NCBI GenBank assembly: GCA_017539025.1
Contig: JAFYHT010000007.1
Coordinates: 1 to 64,000, forward strand
Direction: 5' to 3'
From: Erysipelotrichaceae bacterium
Lineage (GTDB): Bacteria > Bacillota_I > Bacilli_A > Erysipelotrichales > Erysipelotrichaceae
DNA: 64,000 nt
Below the pieces are notes generated by a model. The model made no database searches and had not been told where the DNA came from. It worked only from the letters and a program-made list of their open reading frames with translations. A program made the position numbers and the translations under genes. Shown here in pieces: positions 54,364 through 63,254 of the stretch (positions within the stretch are counted from its first letter, which is position 1; each line of letters starts with the position of its first letter).

Positions 54364-55320
54364 TTAACTGATTTTACATTGTTGTTTCGATAGCTGATAC
54401 TCTTTGAAATCATAACCGAAGAAATCACAGGCTTCTTTTTCGGAAGAAAACAGACCCTTCGTCACAGTCTGAGTGACTGTATGAAAAATGCCGGAAAGTC
54501 TCTCTTCTTTTCTGCCCTGAATAACACCTTCTTTCATGCCTTTCTCATGACCTTCCTGCATGCCTCTTTCAAGGCCTTCCCGCAAGCCTCTTTCAAGGCC
54601 TTTTAATCTGGCTTTTTCCTCGATCTCTTCAAACGTCATTCTCGCCCTGATCTCCTTTGGATCTTTCATGATCTCTTTAACCTTATTTTCCAGTTCGCTG
54701 GTGAAATTGTCAACCGGATCGCCTGAGATAAGATATCTGATCAGATTGGCGACATTAGGAGAAATCTGATCAAGGACTTTGCTGGTCGTGTTGACCACGA
54801 TACATCTCGCACCATCATCATAATCAGGTGCTCCATCATCGTCTTCTCTCATGCGGAAACGATAGATCGGTCTGCCCAATTTAAATGGGTCGTAAGTACA
54901 GATCATGATGACATAACAGTTTTTCAATCTGCCGTACAGTTTTCCTTTGCTCATATCTTCGATGCTCATCATGGCGATATAGTATCGGATCCTGTGTTCC
55001 AGATCCTTATCTACATACGTCTGCATCTCAACACCATAAAGTTCCTTGTTGTTTTTTGCCATGACGTCAAATCTGACGGAACGGATATCTTTGGAAATAT
55101 CTATGCCGTTTTCTCCTTGGATCAGAGTCAGCTTGTCGATCTGAAAACCGAGGATCATCTCGATCAGCTTTTTTGCGAGTTTTGGATTTTTCTGTAATAC
55201 TCTGCAGAAGACAAAATTATCCGTAAACCAGCAGAACTTTTCCTGTTCATCTGAGCTCTGCTTTCGATCAGATACAGAGACATCTGTAATGACAACATCG
55301 ATCATATTTTCGTGATTCAA
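54364..55320 (-). CDS. Rpn-family PD-(D/E)XK nuclease/transposase-like protein
   Basis: 318 residues from a TTG start at 55320, which has an ideal AAGGAGG 8 bases upstream; an ATG 12 codons earlier lacks one. The PD-(D/E)XK core shows RFDVMAKN and YGVEMQTY (Asp85, Glu98, Gln100). Rpn proteins are recA-independent recombination-promoting nucleases, often in mobile, multi-copy families. The C-terminus (about 241-272) has octapeptide repeats such as GLERGLRE and GLERGMQE; at the DNA level a 17-bp stretch is repeated 24 bp apart. Confidence 0.88.
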   Translation of the reverse strand: MNHENMIDVVITDVSVSDRKQSSDEQEKFCWFTDNFVFCRVLQKNPKLAKKLIEMILGFQIDKLTLIQGENGIDISKDIRSVRFDVMAKNNKELYGVEMQTYVDKDLEHRIRYYIAMMSIEDMSKGKLYGRLKNCYVIMICTYDPFKLGRPIYRFRMREDDDGAPDYDDGARCIVVNTTSKVLDQISPNVANLIRYLISGDPVDNFTSELENKVKEIMKDPKEIRARMTFEEIEEKARLKGLERGLREGLERGMQEGHEKGMKEGVIQGRKEERLSGIFHTVTQTVTKGLFSSEKEACDFFGYDFKEYQLSKQQCKIS

Positions 55321-55416
55321 ATGTATTACCTCCTTGAAGGATAGAAAAGCCTTCATACATTATTCGCCGAAAATACATCGAATACCTAAATCTTTTTTCA
55401 GAAATTGATATTTTTC

Positions 55417-55453
55417 AAAAAAAAAAAAACGGTCATATCATATGATATGACCG
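55417..55453 (-). terminator. Terminator of the pyrimidine operon
   Basis: A perfect 24-bp palindrome at 55430-55453 (half-site CGGTCATATCAT), followed on the minus strand by a run of 13 T. One of the strongest terminators in the window. Confidence 0.9.
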
Positions 55454-55475
55454 CATTGACGATCTGATATTGATC

Positions 55476-56222
55476 CTATTGTTTCATTTTGTCTTCTTCG
55501 ATCAGAGTCCTGATCGCTTCACAAGCAACTTCAACCGACTTTTCCATTTCAGTGAAAGCCATGATCGCACCTGCTCTGCACTTCCTGATCGATGAGATGA
55601 CGAATAAGGCAGCACATTCCATTTCCGAAGAAACGACATGCCCTCTTCTCCAGGCTTCCCAGCGTTCTCTGAGTCTTGCCTCAGCAGGCATGGTCTCCGG
55701 AGAATGCTGGCCATAGAAAGAATCCTTGGATTGCGTGATGCCTTCCAAGAAATTGTAACCCAGCTTTTCTGCCGCATCAGCCAGAGCCGCTGTGACATGT
55801 CTGTCGGCTACTGCCGGATACTCGATCGGGATATAGTGGATCGTAGTGCCTTCATCTCTGACTGCCGCATTGTTGATGACGCCATCCAGAGACTCATCAT
55901 ATGATTCATCACAGACTCTACCGGCTGTTCCGACTCTGATGAAAGTATCCGCACCGCATTTGATCAGTTCTTCCAAAGCTATCGCTGTCGAAGGACAGCC
56001 CATACCGGTAGATGTGACAGAAACTTTTTCCCCATTCAGATAACCTGTCCAGGTCTTGTGTTCCCTGTTGTGGGCGATCAGCTTGGGATCATCAAAATAA
56101 GAAGCGATCAGATCTGTACGGAACGGATCACCGGGAAGAAGCACATATCTTCCGACATCTCCCGGTCTGATCTGTGTATGATATTGAAGCTCAGCTTCCT
56201 TATCGAATACATGTCTTGTCAT
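55476..56222 (-). CDS. udp: Uridine phosphorylase
   Basis: 248 residues. Phosphate loop LLPGDPFRTDLIAS, FIRVGTAG, the base region ITQSKDSFYGQHSPETMP and EMECAALFVI match uridine phosphorylase. It turns uridine plus phosphate into uracil and ribose 1-phosphate. The cytidine deaminase gene directly upstream supplies uridine from cytidine. A terminator follows. Confidence 0.93.
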   Translation of the reverse strand: MTRHVFDKEAELQYHTQIRPGDVGRYVLLPGDPFRTDLIASYFDDPKLIAHNREHKTWTGYLNGEKVSVTSTGMGCPSTAIALEELIKCGADTFIRVGTAGRVCDESYDESLDGVINNAAVRDEGTTIHYIPIEYPAVADRHVTAALADAAEKLGYNFLEGITQSKDSFYGQHSPETMPAEARLRERWEAWRRGHVVSSEMECAALFVISSIRKCRAGAIMAFTEMEKSVEVACEAIRTLIEEDKMKQ

Positions 56223-56224
56223 AT

Positions 56225-56656
56225 TTATCCTCTGAATCCGTACCCGTCGTTTTCAACGACGTAGTTGCATTCCGGAAGCATTTCTCTGAGTTTGAATACC
56301 TTGTATTCCGTTTCGGATTTGCCGCAGATCACTTCAAAATCATCCGGTCTGCAGAATTCGGACATCACCTGTCTGCATACGCCACATGGTGTGCAATATC
56401 CCTGTGAGCCCTTCTGCGCATCACCGCCGACGATCGCGATCTTGTCAAAATCATATTCACCTTCAGAAACTGCCTTGAAGAAAGCTGTCCTCTCCGCACA
56501 GACTGTGGCAGAGAAACCGCTGTTTTCAATGTTACAACCCAGATATACTTTTCCTTGTTTTGTCAGTAAGGCGGCACCGACCTTCCAGTTGGAATACGGT
56601 GCGTATGCCTTTTCTCTGGCCTCAAACGCCAGCTTTACCAGTTCCTCGTATGTCAT
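56225..56656 (-). CDS. cdd: Cytidine deaminase
   Basis: 143 residues. Zinc motif CAERTAFFKAV (Cys and catalytic Glu) and PCGVCRQVMSEF (two Cys) are intact, along with the substrate motif NIENSGFSAT. It deaminates cytidine to uridine. The gene sits between the fucose-isomerase-like gene and udp with gaps of two or three bases. Confidence 0.95.
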   Translation of the reverse strand: MTYEELVKLAFEAREKAYAPYSNWKVGAALLTKQGKVYLGCNIENSGFSATVCAERTAFFKAVSEGEYDFDKIAIVGGDAQKGSQGYCTPCGVCRQVMSEFCRPDDFEVICGKSETEYKVFKLREMLPECNYVVENDGYGFRG

Positions 56657-56659
56657 GGC

Positions 56660-57853
56660 TTACAACCACCTGAAGAATTCTTCAACGATATGCGTATGAT
56701 CGCCTTCAATGATCAGATGATGATTGCCGATCGATTCTCTTAAGAAGTAAGTGACCGGACGATCCATCTTCAGCTGAATCTGGGTACGGCAGAGATTGAA
56801 TTCGCTTAAGTTCTTCAATAATTCTGCCTTGGAAAGGAAGTATTCATTCATCAGACCATCACACTTGAAGACAGTGACAGGACCTTCCTTCAGTTTGCCT
56901 CTGAAAGCAACACCCAGCTGCGATTCAAAGTGAGTCATGATCTCAAAACTCTGCGGCATATTGATCGGCAATGTGCAATGCGCAAAGACGATCTCGTTGT
57001 TGTCGGTATCGATACGGCTCGGATTTGCCATGAAGACAGGCTCACCTGTCAGTTCACCAAGGACCGCCATAGAGATCAGTGCCGGAACATCACCCTCGCA
57101 GGATGCATAGATCCCTTCCGCATTCAGAATAGCCAGAGCAGCACAGCCCGTAGAATGAACGGTGTCCAGCAGATCGAAACATCTGACTGTTACGCCATTG
57201 AGCTCATACTTATCGACGATCCTTCTCAATGCTCCATAGATGCATAATGCTTCATGGACTTCTTTTTCGTCATAGCCCTTGGATCTGATCAGCTCAGTAT
57301 ACTGATTCTCTTTGTATTCTTTCTTTGCGATCTCCTCAAAGAACTCTTCCATTGGCACATCGATGATCTCGATATTGTTGTATTCTTTTGATTCATCCGC
57401 ATCGACATCGGAAGAGATCAGCCAATCGGAAGGCTTACCGACTCTGGCGATCTTAAATCCATCAAGCCTCTTTTTTGTCTTGAAGACCTGAGCGAGATCC
57501 TTCAGTCTTTGGGCAACGAATTCATCGGAACCGTGGATGATCTCACCCGGGAGATCATTCTGTCTCAGATAAGAAAGGATCTCCATGGAAGCTGCCAGTG
57601 AATTGTTGGCACCGGTCGTCAGAAGGAAGTAAGGCTGAGGAAGCTTGTCCATATCCTTTAAGAAGATACCTTCCGTACCGCCGCCGCCGATGAATTCGAC
57701 AGCCATGTCGTAGTCTTTGATATGATCGACATCTGTCACCTCAAAATCAAAACCCGTCAGTTCACTCAGCTTTTTCAGCCACGGAAAGTTTCCGTCATTG
57801 GCAATTGAAGCAGCTGCAGTCGCTGAAACAACATAATAAACACCTATTTTCAT
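56660..57853 (-). CDS. L-fucose isomerase-like protein
   Basis: 397 residues. The two-part Rossmann-like body and the C-terminal region (IYASCEGDVPALISMAVLGEL; a late GEPVFMANPSRID and FAHCTLPINMP) resemble the L-fucose/L-arabinose isomerase family, in which the C-terminal part binds a metal ion and the sugar. It heads the udp-cdd operon, which is an unexpected place for a sugar isomerase, so the substrate could be a pentose from nucleosides or something else. AGGAG lies 9 bases before the ATG. Confidence 0.75.
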   Translation of the reverse strand: MKIGVYYVVSATAAASIANDGNFPWLKKLSELTGFDFEVTDVDHIKDYDMAVEFIGGGGTEGIFLKDMDKLPQPYFLLTTGANNSLAASMEILSYLRQNDLPGEIIHGSDEFVAQRLKDLAQVFKTKKRLDGFKIARVGKPSDWLISSDVDADESKEYNNIEIIDVPMEEFFEEIAKKEYKENQYTELIRSKGYDEKEVHEALCIYGALRRIVDKYELNGVTVRCFDLLDTVHSTGCAALAILNAEGIYASCEGDVPALISMAVLGELTGEPVFMANPSRIDTDNNEIVFAHCTLPINMPQSFEIMTHFESQLGVAFRGKLKEGPVTVFKCDGLMNEYFLSKAELLKNLSEFNLCRTQIQLKMDRPVTYFLRESIGNHHLIIEGDHTHIVEEFFRWL

Positions 57854-57900
57854 ATTGTCGTTCTCCTGTTACCTTCATTTTATCATTTATTCAATTGACC

Positions 57901-57919
57901 GATATTATAGAATAATATC
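57901..57919. promoter_or_regulatory. Palindrome in the isomerase/transporter intergenic region
   Basis: GATATTATAGAATAATATC: perfect 8-bp arms GATATTAT/ATAATATC around AGA, overlapping a likely -10 (TAATAT) of the transporter gene and 14 bases from its ATG. A candidate operator for coordinated control of both directions. Confidence 0.5.
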
Positions 57920-57932
57920 AGAGGGTATTCTT

Positions 57933-59267
57933 ATGAAATTCAATTACAAACGCACACTGATCGTGGGACTTGCCTTTTTATCCATCTGTGCTTTCTGGCA
58001 GATGTATGACAACGTCATCCCGCTCATCTTGACAAACACGTTCCATCTCAACGAGACCTATTCCGGCGCCATCATGGCAGCTGATAATGTTCTGGCGCTG
58101 ATCTTACTTCCTTTATTCGGATCACTGTCAGACAAGACCAATACCAAAATAGGCAAACGTATGCCATTCATCCTCTTTGGTACAGGCATGGCCGTCATTT
58201 TGATGAACATCTTACCAATACTGGATAATTCCTACTACAAAAACGCAAGTTCCTTCAAGGTGATCTCCTTTGTCATCACATTGGGATTATTGCTGATCGC
58301 GATGGGAACCTATCGTTCACCGGCTGTTGCACTCATGCCGGATGTCACACCGAAACCACTCAGATCAAAAGCCAACGCCATCATCAATCTGATGGGTGCA
58401 GTCGGCGGCATCATCTATCTGGGTGTTGCAGCACTTCTTTATCCAAATTCAAAGACCCATGGGGTCGAGCACGTCAACTATCAGATACTGTTCATCGTCG
58501 TATCAGCCATCATGTTTGTAGCGGTAGGACTGCTGTATCTGTTTGTCAAGGAACCGAAACTCGTCGCTGAAAACAAGAAACTGGAAGAAGCACATCCGGA
58601 ATGGAATCTGGCTGAAGATGACGGATCGGGAAATGAAAAACTGCCACCGGAAGTCAAACGTTCACTTGGATTCCTATTAGCTTCTATTGCGTTATGGTTC
58701 ATCGGCTACAATGCCGTCACGACCTGGTTTACAACTTATGTATCGGTTGTCATGGGACAGGGCTTAGGCGGCGCAAGTACATGTTTACTTGTCGCAACCG
58801 CAGGAGCCATCGTCTCCTATATCCCTATCGGCAATATCGCATCCAAGATCGGCAGAAAGAAAACGATCATGGGCGGCATCATATTGTTGTCTTCAATGTT
58901 CTTGTGCGGATTCATCCTCACCAGCATCTTTGACAGGATCAATCCGATCATGTTCGTATGCTTCGCACTGGTCGGACTTGCCTGGGCAGCGATCAACGTC
59001 AACTCTCTTCCGATGGTCGTCGAGATGTGTAAGGGCTCGGATATCGGAAAGTTCACCGGCTACTACTACACCGCATCCATGGCAGCCCAGATCGTTACAC
59101 CGATCTTAGCCGGAACTTTGATGAGAGTGATCTCCTACAAGATATTATTCATCTATGCGGCATTCTTCGTTCTTTGTTCCTTTGTCACAATGACACAGGT
59201 CAGACACGGCGATCAGAAAGTGGAAGCCAAAAAAGGACTTGCAGCATACGAAGATATGGATGACTGA
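57933..59267 (+). CDS. MFS transporter of the GPH (sugar/nucleoside symporter) type
   Basis: 444 residues from the ATG at 57933 (GAGGG 8 bases upstream). Twelve membrane segments; SDKTNTKIGKRMPFILFGTGMAVIL in the first loop and GNIASKIGRKKTIM in the second are typical of glycoside-pentoside-hexuronide symporters (melibiose/xyloside type). It is divergent from the isomerase-cdd-udp operon, so it probably imports a nucleoside or sugar for it. Confidence 0.85.
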   Translation: MKFNYKRTLIVGLAFLSICAFWQMYDNVIPLILTNTFHLNETYSGAIMAADNVLALILLPLFGSLSDKTNTKIGKRMPFILFGTGMAVILMNILPILDNSYYKNASSFKVISFVITLGLLLIAMGTYRSPAVALMPDVTPKPLRSKANAIINLMGAVGGIIYLGVAALLYPNSKTHGVEHVNYQILFIVVSAIMFVAVGLLYLFVKEPKLVAENKKLEEAHPEWNLAEDDGSGNEKLPPEVKRSLGFLLASIALWFIGYNAVTTWFTTYVSVVMGQGLGGASTCLLVATAGAIVSYIPIGNIASKIGRKKTIMGGIILLSSMFLCGFILTSIFDRINPIMFVCFALVGLAWAAINVNSLPMVVEMCKGSDIGKFTGYYYTASMAAQIVTPILAGTLMRVISYKILFIYAAFFVLCSFVTMTQVRHGDQKVEAKKGLAAYEDMDD

Positions 59268-59299
59268 TATCAGAGAATCACAACAGGTCATCTAATATA

Positions 59300-59347
59300 A
59301 GCAGGCTAAGGAAGCATTCTTTGTCGTCCTGTCAAGCCTGCTTTTTT
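59300..59347 (+). terminator. Terminator of the GPH transporter gene
   Basis: AGCAGGCT pairs with AGCCTGCT across a 27-base loop, followed by six T. Confidence 0.72.
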
Positions 59348-59366
59348 CTGGCAAAACAGCAGATAA

Positions 59367-59394
59367 TTGACAGGTATTCGACAAATGTTATAAT
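59367..59394 (+). promoter_or_regulatory. Promoter of the TetR gene
   Basis: TTGACA (59367-59372), 16-base spacer, TATAAT (59389-59394), with TG two bases before the -10. Confidence 0.75.
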
Positions 59395-59406
59395 TAAATC
59401 ATAGGA

Positions 59407-59433
59407 TTTAAATCACATGTTTTAAATCACATG
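59407..59433 (+). repeat. Two 13-bp direct repeats in the TetR leader
   Basis: TTTAAATCACATG at 59407-59419 and again at 59421-59433, one base apart and directly after the transcript start. This placement suits an operator, presumably for the TetR protein itself. Confidence 0.65.
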
Positions 59434-59449
59434 ATTCAAAGGAGTTCTC

Positions 59450-60058
59450 ATGCCGCCGAAACCAAAATTTACAAGAGAAGAAATCATCGATGCAGCATTC
59501 GAGATCGTCAGATCGAATGGAATGGAAGCTTTGACATCCCGTGTACTCGGAAAGAAAATGGGGAGTTCCGCCAGACCGATCTTTACGATTTTCAAAGACA
59601 TGAACGAACTGAAAAATGAGGTCAGATCAAAAGCGGAAGATATGCTGAACGAATATCTCAGCAGGGCCGAGAATTATGAACCCTTGTATAAACAGGCTGT
59701 GAAAGAAACGATACAGTTTGCTTCTGATGAACCGAATCTGTTTTATCTGATTTTTATGACAGATAATGGTGAAGCGATCAATTTTGAATTTCTGAAAGAT
59801 AAATTCAAAAACGAGATCGCACACTATCTTGATGTTATGAAAAAAAATTACCAGTTGAGCGAAGAAGAATCAATGATCATCTTCAAGCACAGCAGTATAT
59901 ATATTTATGGAGTCGGAGCAATGTGCGCCTCCAGACTCTGCTATTTCAGTGATGAACAGCTCAATCAGCTGCTAGGTGAAGTATTTATGGCTATGCTGAT
60001 GTACATCAGATCAGGCAAATATAAGGAAAAGACACCTATTCCAAAGGAGCTTGAATAG
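59450..60058 (+). CDS. TetR-family regulator
   Basis: 202 residues. N-terminal HTH (FTREEIIDAAFEIVRSNGMEALTSRVLGKKMGSSARPIF) and a larger, less conserved ligand domain. The second helix reads MGSSARPIFTIFKDMNEL, a known TetR subgroup. It is followed by the Cys-rich KTR gene, 18 bases later, and may control it together with the PTS gene. GGAG precedes the ATG. Confidence 0.88.
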   Translation: MPPKPKFTREEIIDAAFEIVRSNGMEALTSRVLGKKMGSSARPIFTIFKDMNELKNEVRSKAEDMLNEYLSRAENYEPLYKQAVKETIQFASDEPNLFYLIFMTDNGEAINFEFLKDKFKNEIAHYLDVMKKNYQLSEEESMIIFKHSSIYIYGVGAMCASRLCYFSDEQLNQLLGEVFMAMLMYIRSGKYKEKTPIPKELE

Positions 60059-60076
60059 AAAAAGGAGCTGAAGCAT

Positions 60077-60268
60077 ATGAAAGAAAACGATGTGCATGAT
60101 GATCTTAAGTGGATATTATGTCCCAGATGTCACAACAAGACCAGGACAAAGATCAGAGATGACACCATCCTGGAGAATTTCCCTCTATACTGTCCGAAGT
60201 GCAAAGGAGAATTCCTTATCTCATTAAAAAACAACCGAATAATCTATTTGAATAAGCCAGACGATTAA
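60077..60268 (+). CDS. Cysteine-rich KTR protein
   Basis: 63 residues. The pattern CPRC-H-NKTRTKIRDDT ... NFPLYCPKCKGEF fits the small Cys_rich_KTR family: two CxxC pairs binding one zinc, with the KTR motif between them. This family is often near TetR-type regulators; its function is unknown. AAAGGAG lies 12 bases before the ATG. Confidence 0.85.
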   Translation: MKENDVHDDLKWILCPRCHNKTRTKIRDDTILENFPLYCPKCKGEFLISLKNNRIIYLNKPDD

Positions 60269-60310
60269 CGCAGAGCTAGAAAGATATTATTTAGCTGCTG
60301 CGTTTTTATT
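60269..60310 (+). terminator. Terminator of the TetR-KTR operon
   Basis: CGCAG-AGCTA pairs with TAGCT-(G)-CTGCG, loop of 13 bases, then TTTTTATTTT. Confidence 0.75.
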
Positions 60311-60393
60311 TTGAAGGAGGTGAAAACGGAAGAGAAAGAAAAGAATCTATGAACAGATTTCAAATGAATGTTTTTTTAAGAAAGGGGATTTTT

Positions 60394-61692
60394 ATGAAAG
60401 AAGATAAGAAAAACAAATTCATGACTTACATGGAAGAAAAGTTTATTCCGTTTGCGGCAAAACTCGGAACACAGAGACATCTGCTGGCACTGCGTGACGG
60501 TGTCGTCATGATGATGCCGCTTCTGATCCTTGGTGCATTCTCCATGATCGTTGCCGAATTCCCGATTCAGGGATTCCTGGATTTCATGGCGAATACTTTC
60601 GGAGAAGACTGGAATGCCTTTGAAGGCGTCATTATGAATGCAACTTACGGTATCGCTGCTCTTGTTGCCTGCTATGGCGTTACCAGCTCGCTGGTAAAAA
60701 GCTACGGTATCGATGGAACACCGGCCGGTGTCATCGGCCTTTCAGCATTGATGACAGTTGTCGTTCCGTCTGTCTTAAGCAGTGGTGAAGAGACCGTTGA
60801 AGCATGGATCGCAGGCAGCCTTGATGCGACACTTCTGTTTACGGCATTACTGGTTGCGCTGATCACAGGTGAGATCTACAGATTCTTTGTCCAGAAGAAA
60901 ATCACGATCAAACTTCCTGATTCCGTACCTCAGGCGGTAGCGACTCAGTTCACAGCTCTGATCCCTGGTGTCGTGATCATTATCCTGTTCACGATCGTCA
61001 GACTCCTTTTTGCCAAGACGGTCTGGGGCGGTTTCCCTGAATTCATTTCCGATGTCATCTCAACACCACTCAGACATGCAGGCACTTCCTATTTCGGAAC
61101 GCTGGTCGCCTGCCTGATGGAACATCTGCTTTGGTCTTTTGGTCTGCACGGTTCTGCGATCGTCATCTTCCCGATCTTCGAACCACTGTGGCTCATCAAC
61201 ATGGCAGAAAACATCTCTTCCGGCGCAAGGAATATCGTTACATTCACGTTCTATGAGAACGGTGTATGGATCGGTGGTTCCGGTGCTACTCTGGCAGTCG
61301 TTATCTATATGTTGTTCTTTGCGAAATCAGAACTGTTAAAGGACGTCGGTAAGATCGGCATCGCTCCTGGTATTTTCAATATCAATGAACCGGTCACTTT
61401 CGGTCTTCCTATCGTTCTCAACCCGATCCTGATGATCCCTTATATCCTGGCTCCGATCGCCGCTATGACGGTTCAGTATCTGGGCACAGCTATCGGCTTG
61501 TTCCCATTATGCAATAACATGGTTCCATGGACCTGCCCGATCCTGATCTCCGGATTCTTAACGACCGGAAGTTTCATGGGCGTCATTGCTCAGCTGTGCG
61601 GTATCGCTGCTGCATTCCTGGTATGGCTGCCGTTCATCAAAGCCTATGATGACAAGTGCTATGCCGAAGAAATAGAAGCTAAAGCAGAATAA
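60394..61692 (+). CDS. PTS EIIC (cellobiose/lactose-type)
   Basis: 432 residues from the ATG at 60394 (AAAGGGG before it). About ten membrane segments of the EIIC Lac/Cel type, with the signature GIFNINEPVTFGLPIVLNP and LHGSAIVIFPIF. It lacks EIIA and EIIB domains, and no PTS partners are near, so it must use distant or shared ones. It lies after the terminator of the TetR operon, with a good ribosome-binding site, so it probably has its own promoter. Confidence 0.9.
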   Translation: MKEDKKNKFMTYMEEKFIPFAAKLGTQRHLLALRDGVVMMMPLLILGAFSMIVAEFPIQGFLDFMANTFGEDWNAFEGVIMNATYGIAALVACYGVTSSLVKSYGIDGTPAGVIGLSALMTVVVPSVLSSGEETVEAWIAGSLDATLLFTALLVALITGEIYRFFVQKKITIKLPDSVPQAVATQFTALIPGVVIIILFTIVRLLFAKTVWGGFPEFISDVISTPLRHAGTSYFGTLVACLMEHLLWSFGLHGSAIVIFPIFEPLWLINMAENISSGARNIVTFTFYENGVWIGGSGATLAVVIYMLFFAKSELLKDVGKIGIAPGIFNINEPVTFGLPIVLNPILMIPYILAPIAAMTVQYLGTAIGLFPLCNNMVPWTCPILISGFLTTGSFMGVIAQLCGIAAAFLVWLPFIKAYDDKCYAEEIEAKAE

Positions 61693-61713
61693 TAACAGAA
61701 ATCATCATTTCGG

Positions 61714-61738
61714 AAGAAGCACAGTGTGCTTCTTTTTT
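61714..61738 (+). terminator. Terminator of the PTS EIIC gene
   Basis: GAAGCAC, AGT loop, GTGCTTC, then six T. Confidence 0.82.
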
Positions 61739-61754
61739 CTATTCAGGCATAATG

Positions 61755-61790
61755 AAAAGCCCTGTAACGCTTACGCTCATACAGGGCTTT
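61755..61790. terminator. Terminator of pyk (works in both directions)
   Basis: AGCCCTGT/ACAGGGCT with a 14-base loop and TTTTCATT on the minus strand. Confidence 0.75.
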
Positions 61791-61819
61791 ATTTGTTTAT
61801 ATAAGTTGTTTCGATCTGC

Positions 61820-63238
61820 CTATTTGACTGTGATGATCTTCATGAAGTTGGCAGAACCCTCGCCTGTCGGATAACCGGCAGACAGGATGATCTGTGCACC
61901 CGGCTTGATACCATAGGATTTGACAACACTGGAAGCCAGTTCGTCGTCATTGGTCATATTGTTCTGCACATATGAGAAGATCGGTTTGACACCCCAGTAA
62001 AGCTCAAGCTTGCCCTGAGTGGACTTCGTAAACGTGACCGCAAAGATAGGAACCGGCGGGCGATACTTGGAGATCCTTCTGGCAGTCGTACCACCCTGCG
62101 TGAAGACGACGATCGCGGCGATATCAAGCGTCAAAGTTGCATCAGAGATCGCGATACCGATCGCATCCTGAATGGTCTTGTTGTTGGTCATCTTGGCATG
62201 TTCAAGATTCTCTCTGTAAGGAATGATCTTTTCACTTGCTTCGGCAATCTTTGCCATCGTTTCAACAGCCTCAACCGGATATTCACCGGCAGCCGTTTCT
62301 GCCGACAACATGACCGCATCGGAACCATCCAGTACCGCATTGGAAACATCGGCTGCTTCCGCACGCGTACATCTTGGATTGCTTGTCATGGAATCCAACA
62401 TATGAGTTGCCGTAATGACAGCCTTACCCTTCTGGTTGGCAAGTTCGATGATCTTCTTCTGATAGATCGGAACGAAAGCTGTTTCTACTTCGACGCCCAG
62501 ATCGCCTCTGGCAACCATGACGCCATCTGCCGCTTCTAAGATCTCATCGAGATTGTCGAAACCTTCCTGGTTTTCGATCTTCGCAATGATCTGGATCTTC
62601 GGCTTGCCCATCTCGGTGATGATCTTTCTGATCTTCATGACATCTTCCGCTCTTCTGACGAAAGAAGCTGCGATGAAATCGACATCGTTGTTGCAACCAA
62701 AACGGATATCCTCATCATCCTTCATGGAAACAAAAGGCATTGACAGTTTGACACCCGGAACGTTACATCCCTTCTTGGAAGCCAGCGGACCGTTGACCTC
62801 AACTCTGGCCTTCATCTCATTGCCGTCATTCTCTAAAATCGTCAGTCTCTGTTTTCCATCATTGACCAGGATAAAGTCATTTGGCTTGATGTCATCAAAA
62901 ACTTCCTTGCACTGGATCGTAAAACGATCATGTGTTCCTTCGATGTCTTCTCTCTGTATGGTGACGATCTCACCCTTCTGATAATTCTCAACATCATTCG
63001 CAAAAGTTCCCAGTCTGATCTCAGGACCCTTGGTATCCATCATGATACCCAGATTGATCCCGTTCTCCTTTTCAACCTTTCTGACCGTGTTGATCCTGGC
63101 CAGGTGTTCCTCATGTGTTCCATGAGAAAAGTTCAGTCTTACGATATTCATACCTGCATTGGCCATCTTCAGGATCGTATCATACGAATCCGAAGCCGGA
63201 CCCAGTGTGCAGATGATCTTCGTCTGCTTACCAATCAT
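61820..63238 (-). CDS. pyk: Pyruvate kinase
   Basis: 472 residues, the core enzyme without the extra C-terminal PEP-utilising domain found in some Bacillota. It makes pyruvate and ATP from phosphoenolpyruvate. The N-terminal TKIICTLGPAS, MVARGDLGVEV, TATHMLDSMTSNPRCTRAEAADVSNAVLDGSDAVMLSAETAAGEYP and the C-terminal allosteric region (FTQGGTTARRISKYRPPVPIFAVT) are intact. Confidence 0.97.
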   Translation of the reverse strand: MIGKQTKIICTLGPASDSYDTILKMANAGMNIVRLNFSHGTHEEHLARINTVRKVEKENGINLGIMMDTKGPEIRLGTFANDVENYQKGEIVTIQREDIEGTHDRFTIQCKEVFDDIKPNDFILVNDGKQRLTILENDGNEMKARVEVNGPLASKKGCNVPGVKLSMPFVSMKDDEDIRFGCNNDVDFIAASFVRRAEDVMKIRKIITEMGKPKIQIIAKIENQEGFDNLDEILEAADGVMVARGDLGVEVETAFVPIYQKKIIELANQKGKAVITATHMLDSMTSNPRCTRAEAADVSNAVLDGSDAVMLSAETAAGEYPVEAVETMAKIAEASEKIIPYRENLEHAKMTNNKTIQDAIGIAISDATLTLDIAAIVVFTQGGTTARRISKYRPPVPIFAVTFTKSTQGKLELYWGVKPIFSYVQNNMTNDDELASSVVKSYGIKPGAQIILSAGYPTGEGSANFMKIITVK

Positions 63239-63254
63239 AATCTATATAACTCCT

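Noticed and set aside
54562-54602. 17-bp direct repeat as a sign of an insertion site
   Set aside because: It lies within the octapeptide repeats of a coding region and there is no inserted element between the copies.
55417-55429. Run of 13 A as an assembly artefact or slippage site
   Set aside because: On the minus strand it is the T tract of a perfect terminator, which fully explains it.
60313-60330. Strong AAGGAGGTG before the PTS EIIC gene
   Set aside because: It is about 30 bases from the next ATG and no plausible start lies at the right distance; the real start at 60394 has its own AAAGGGG.
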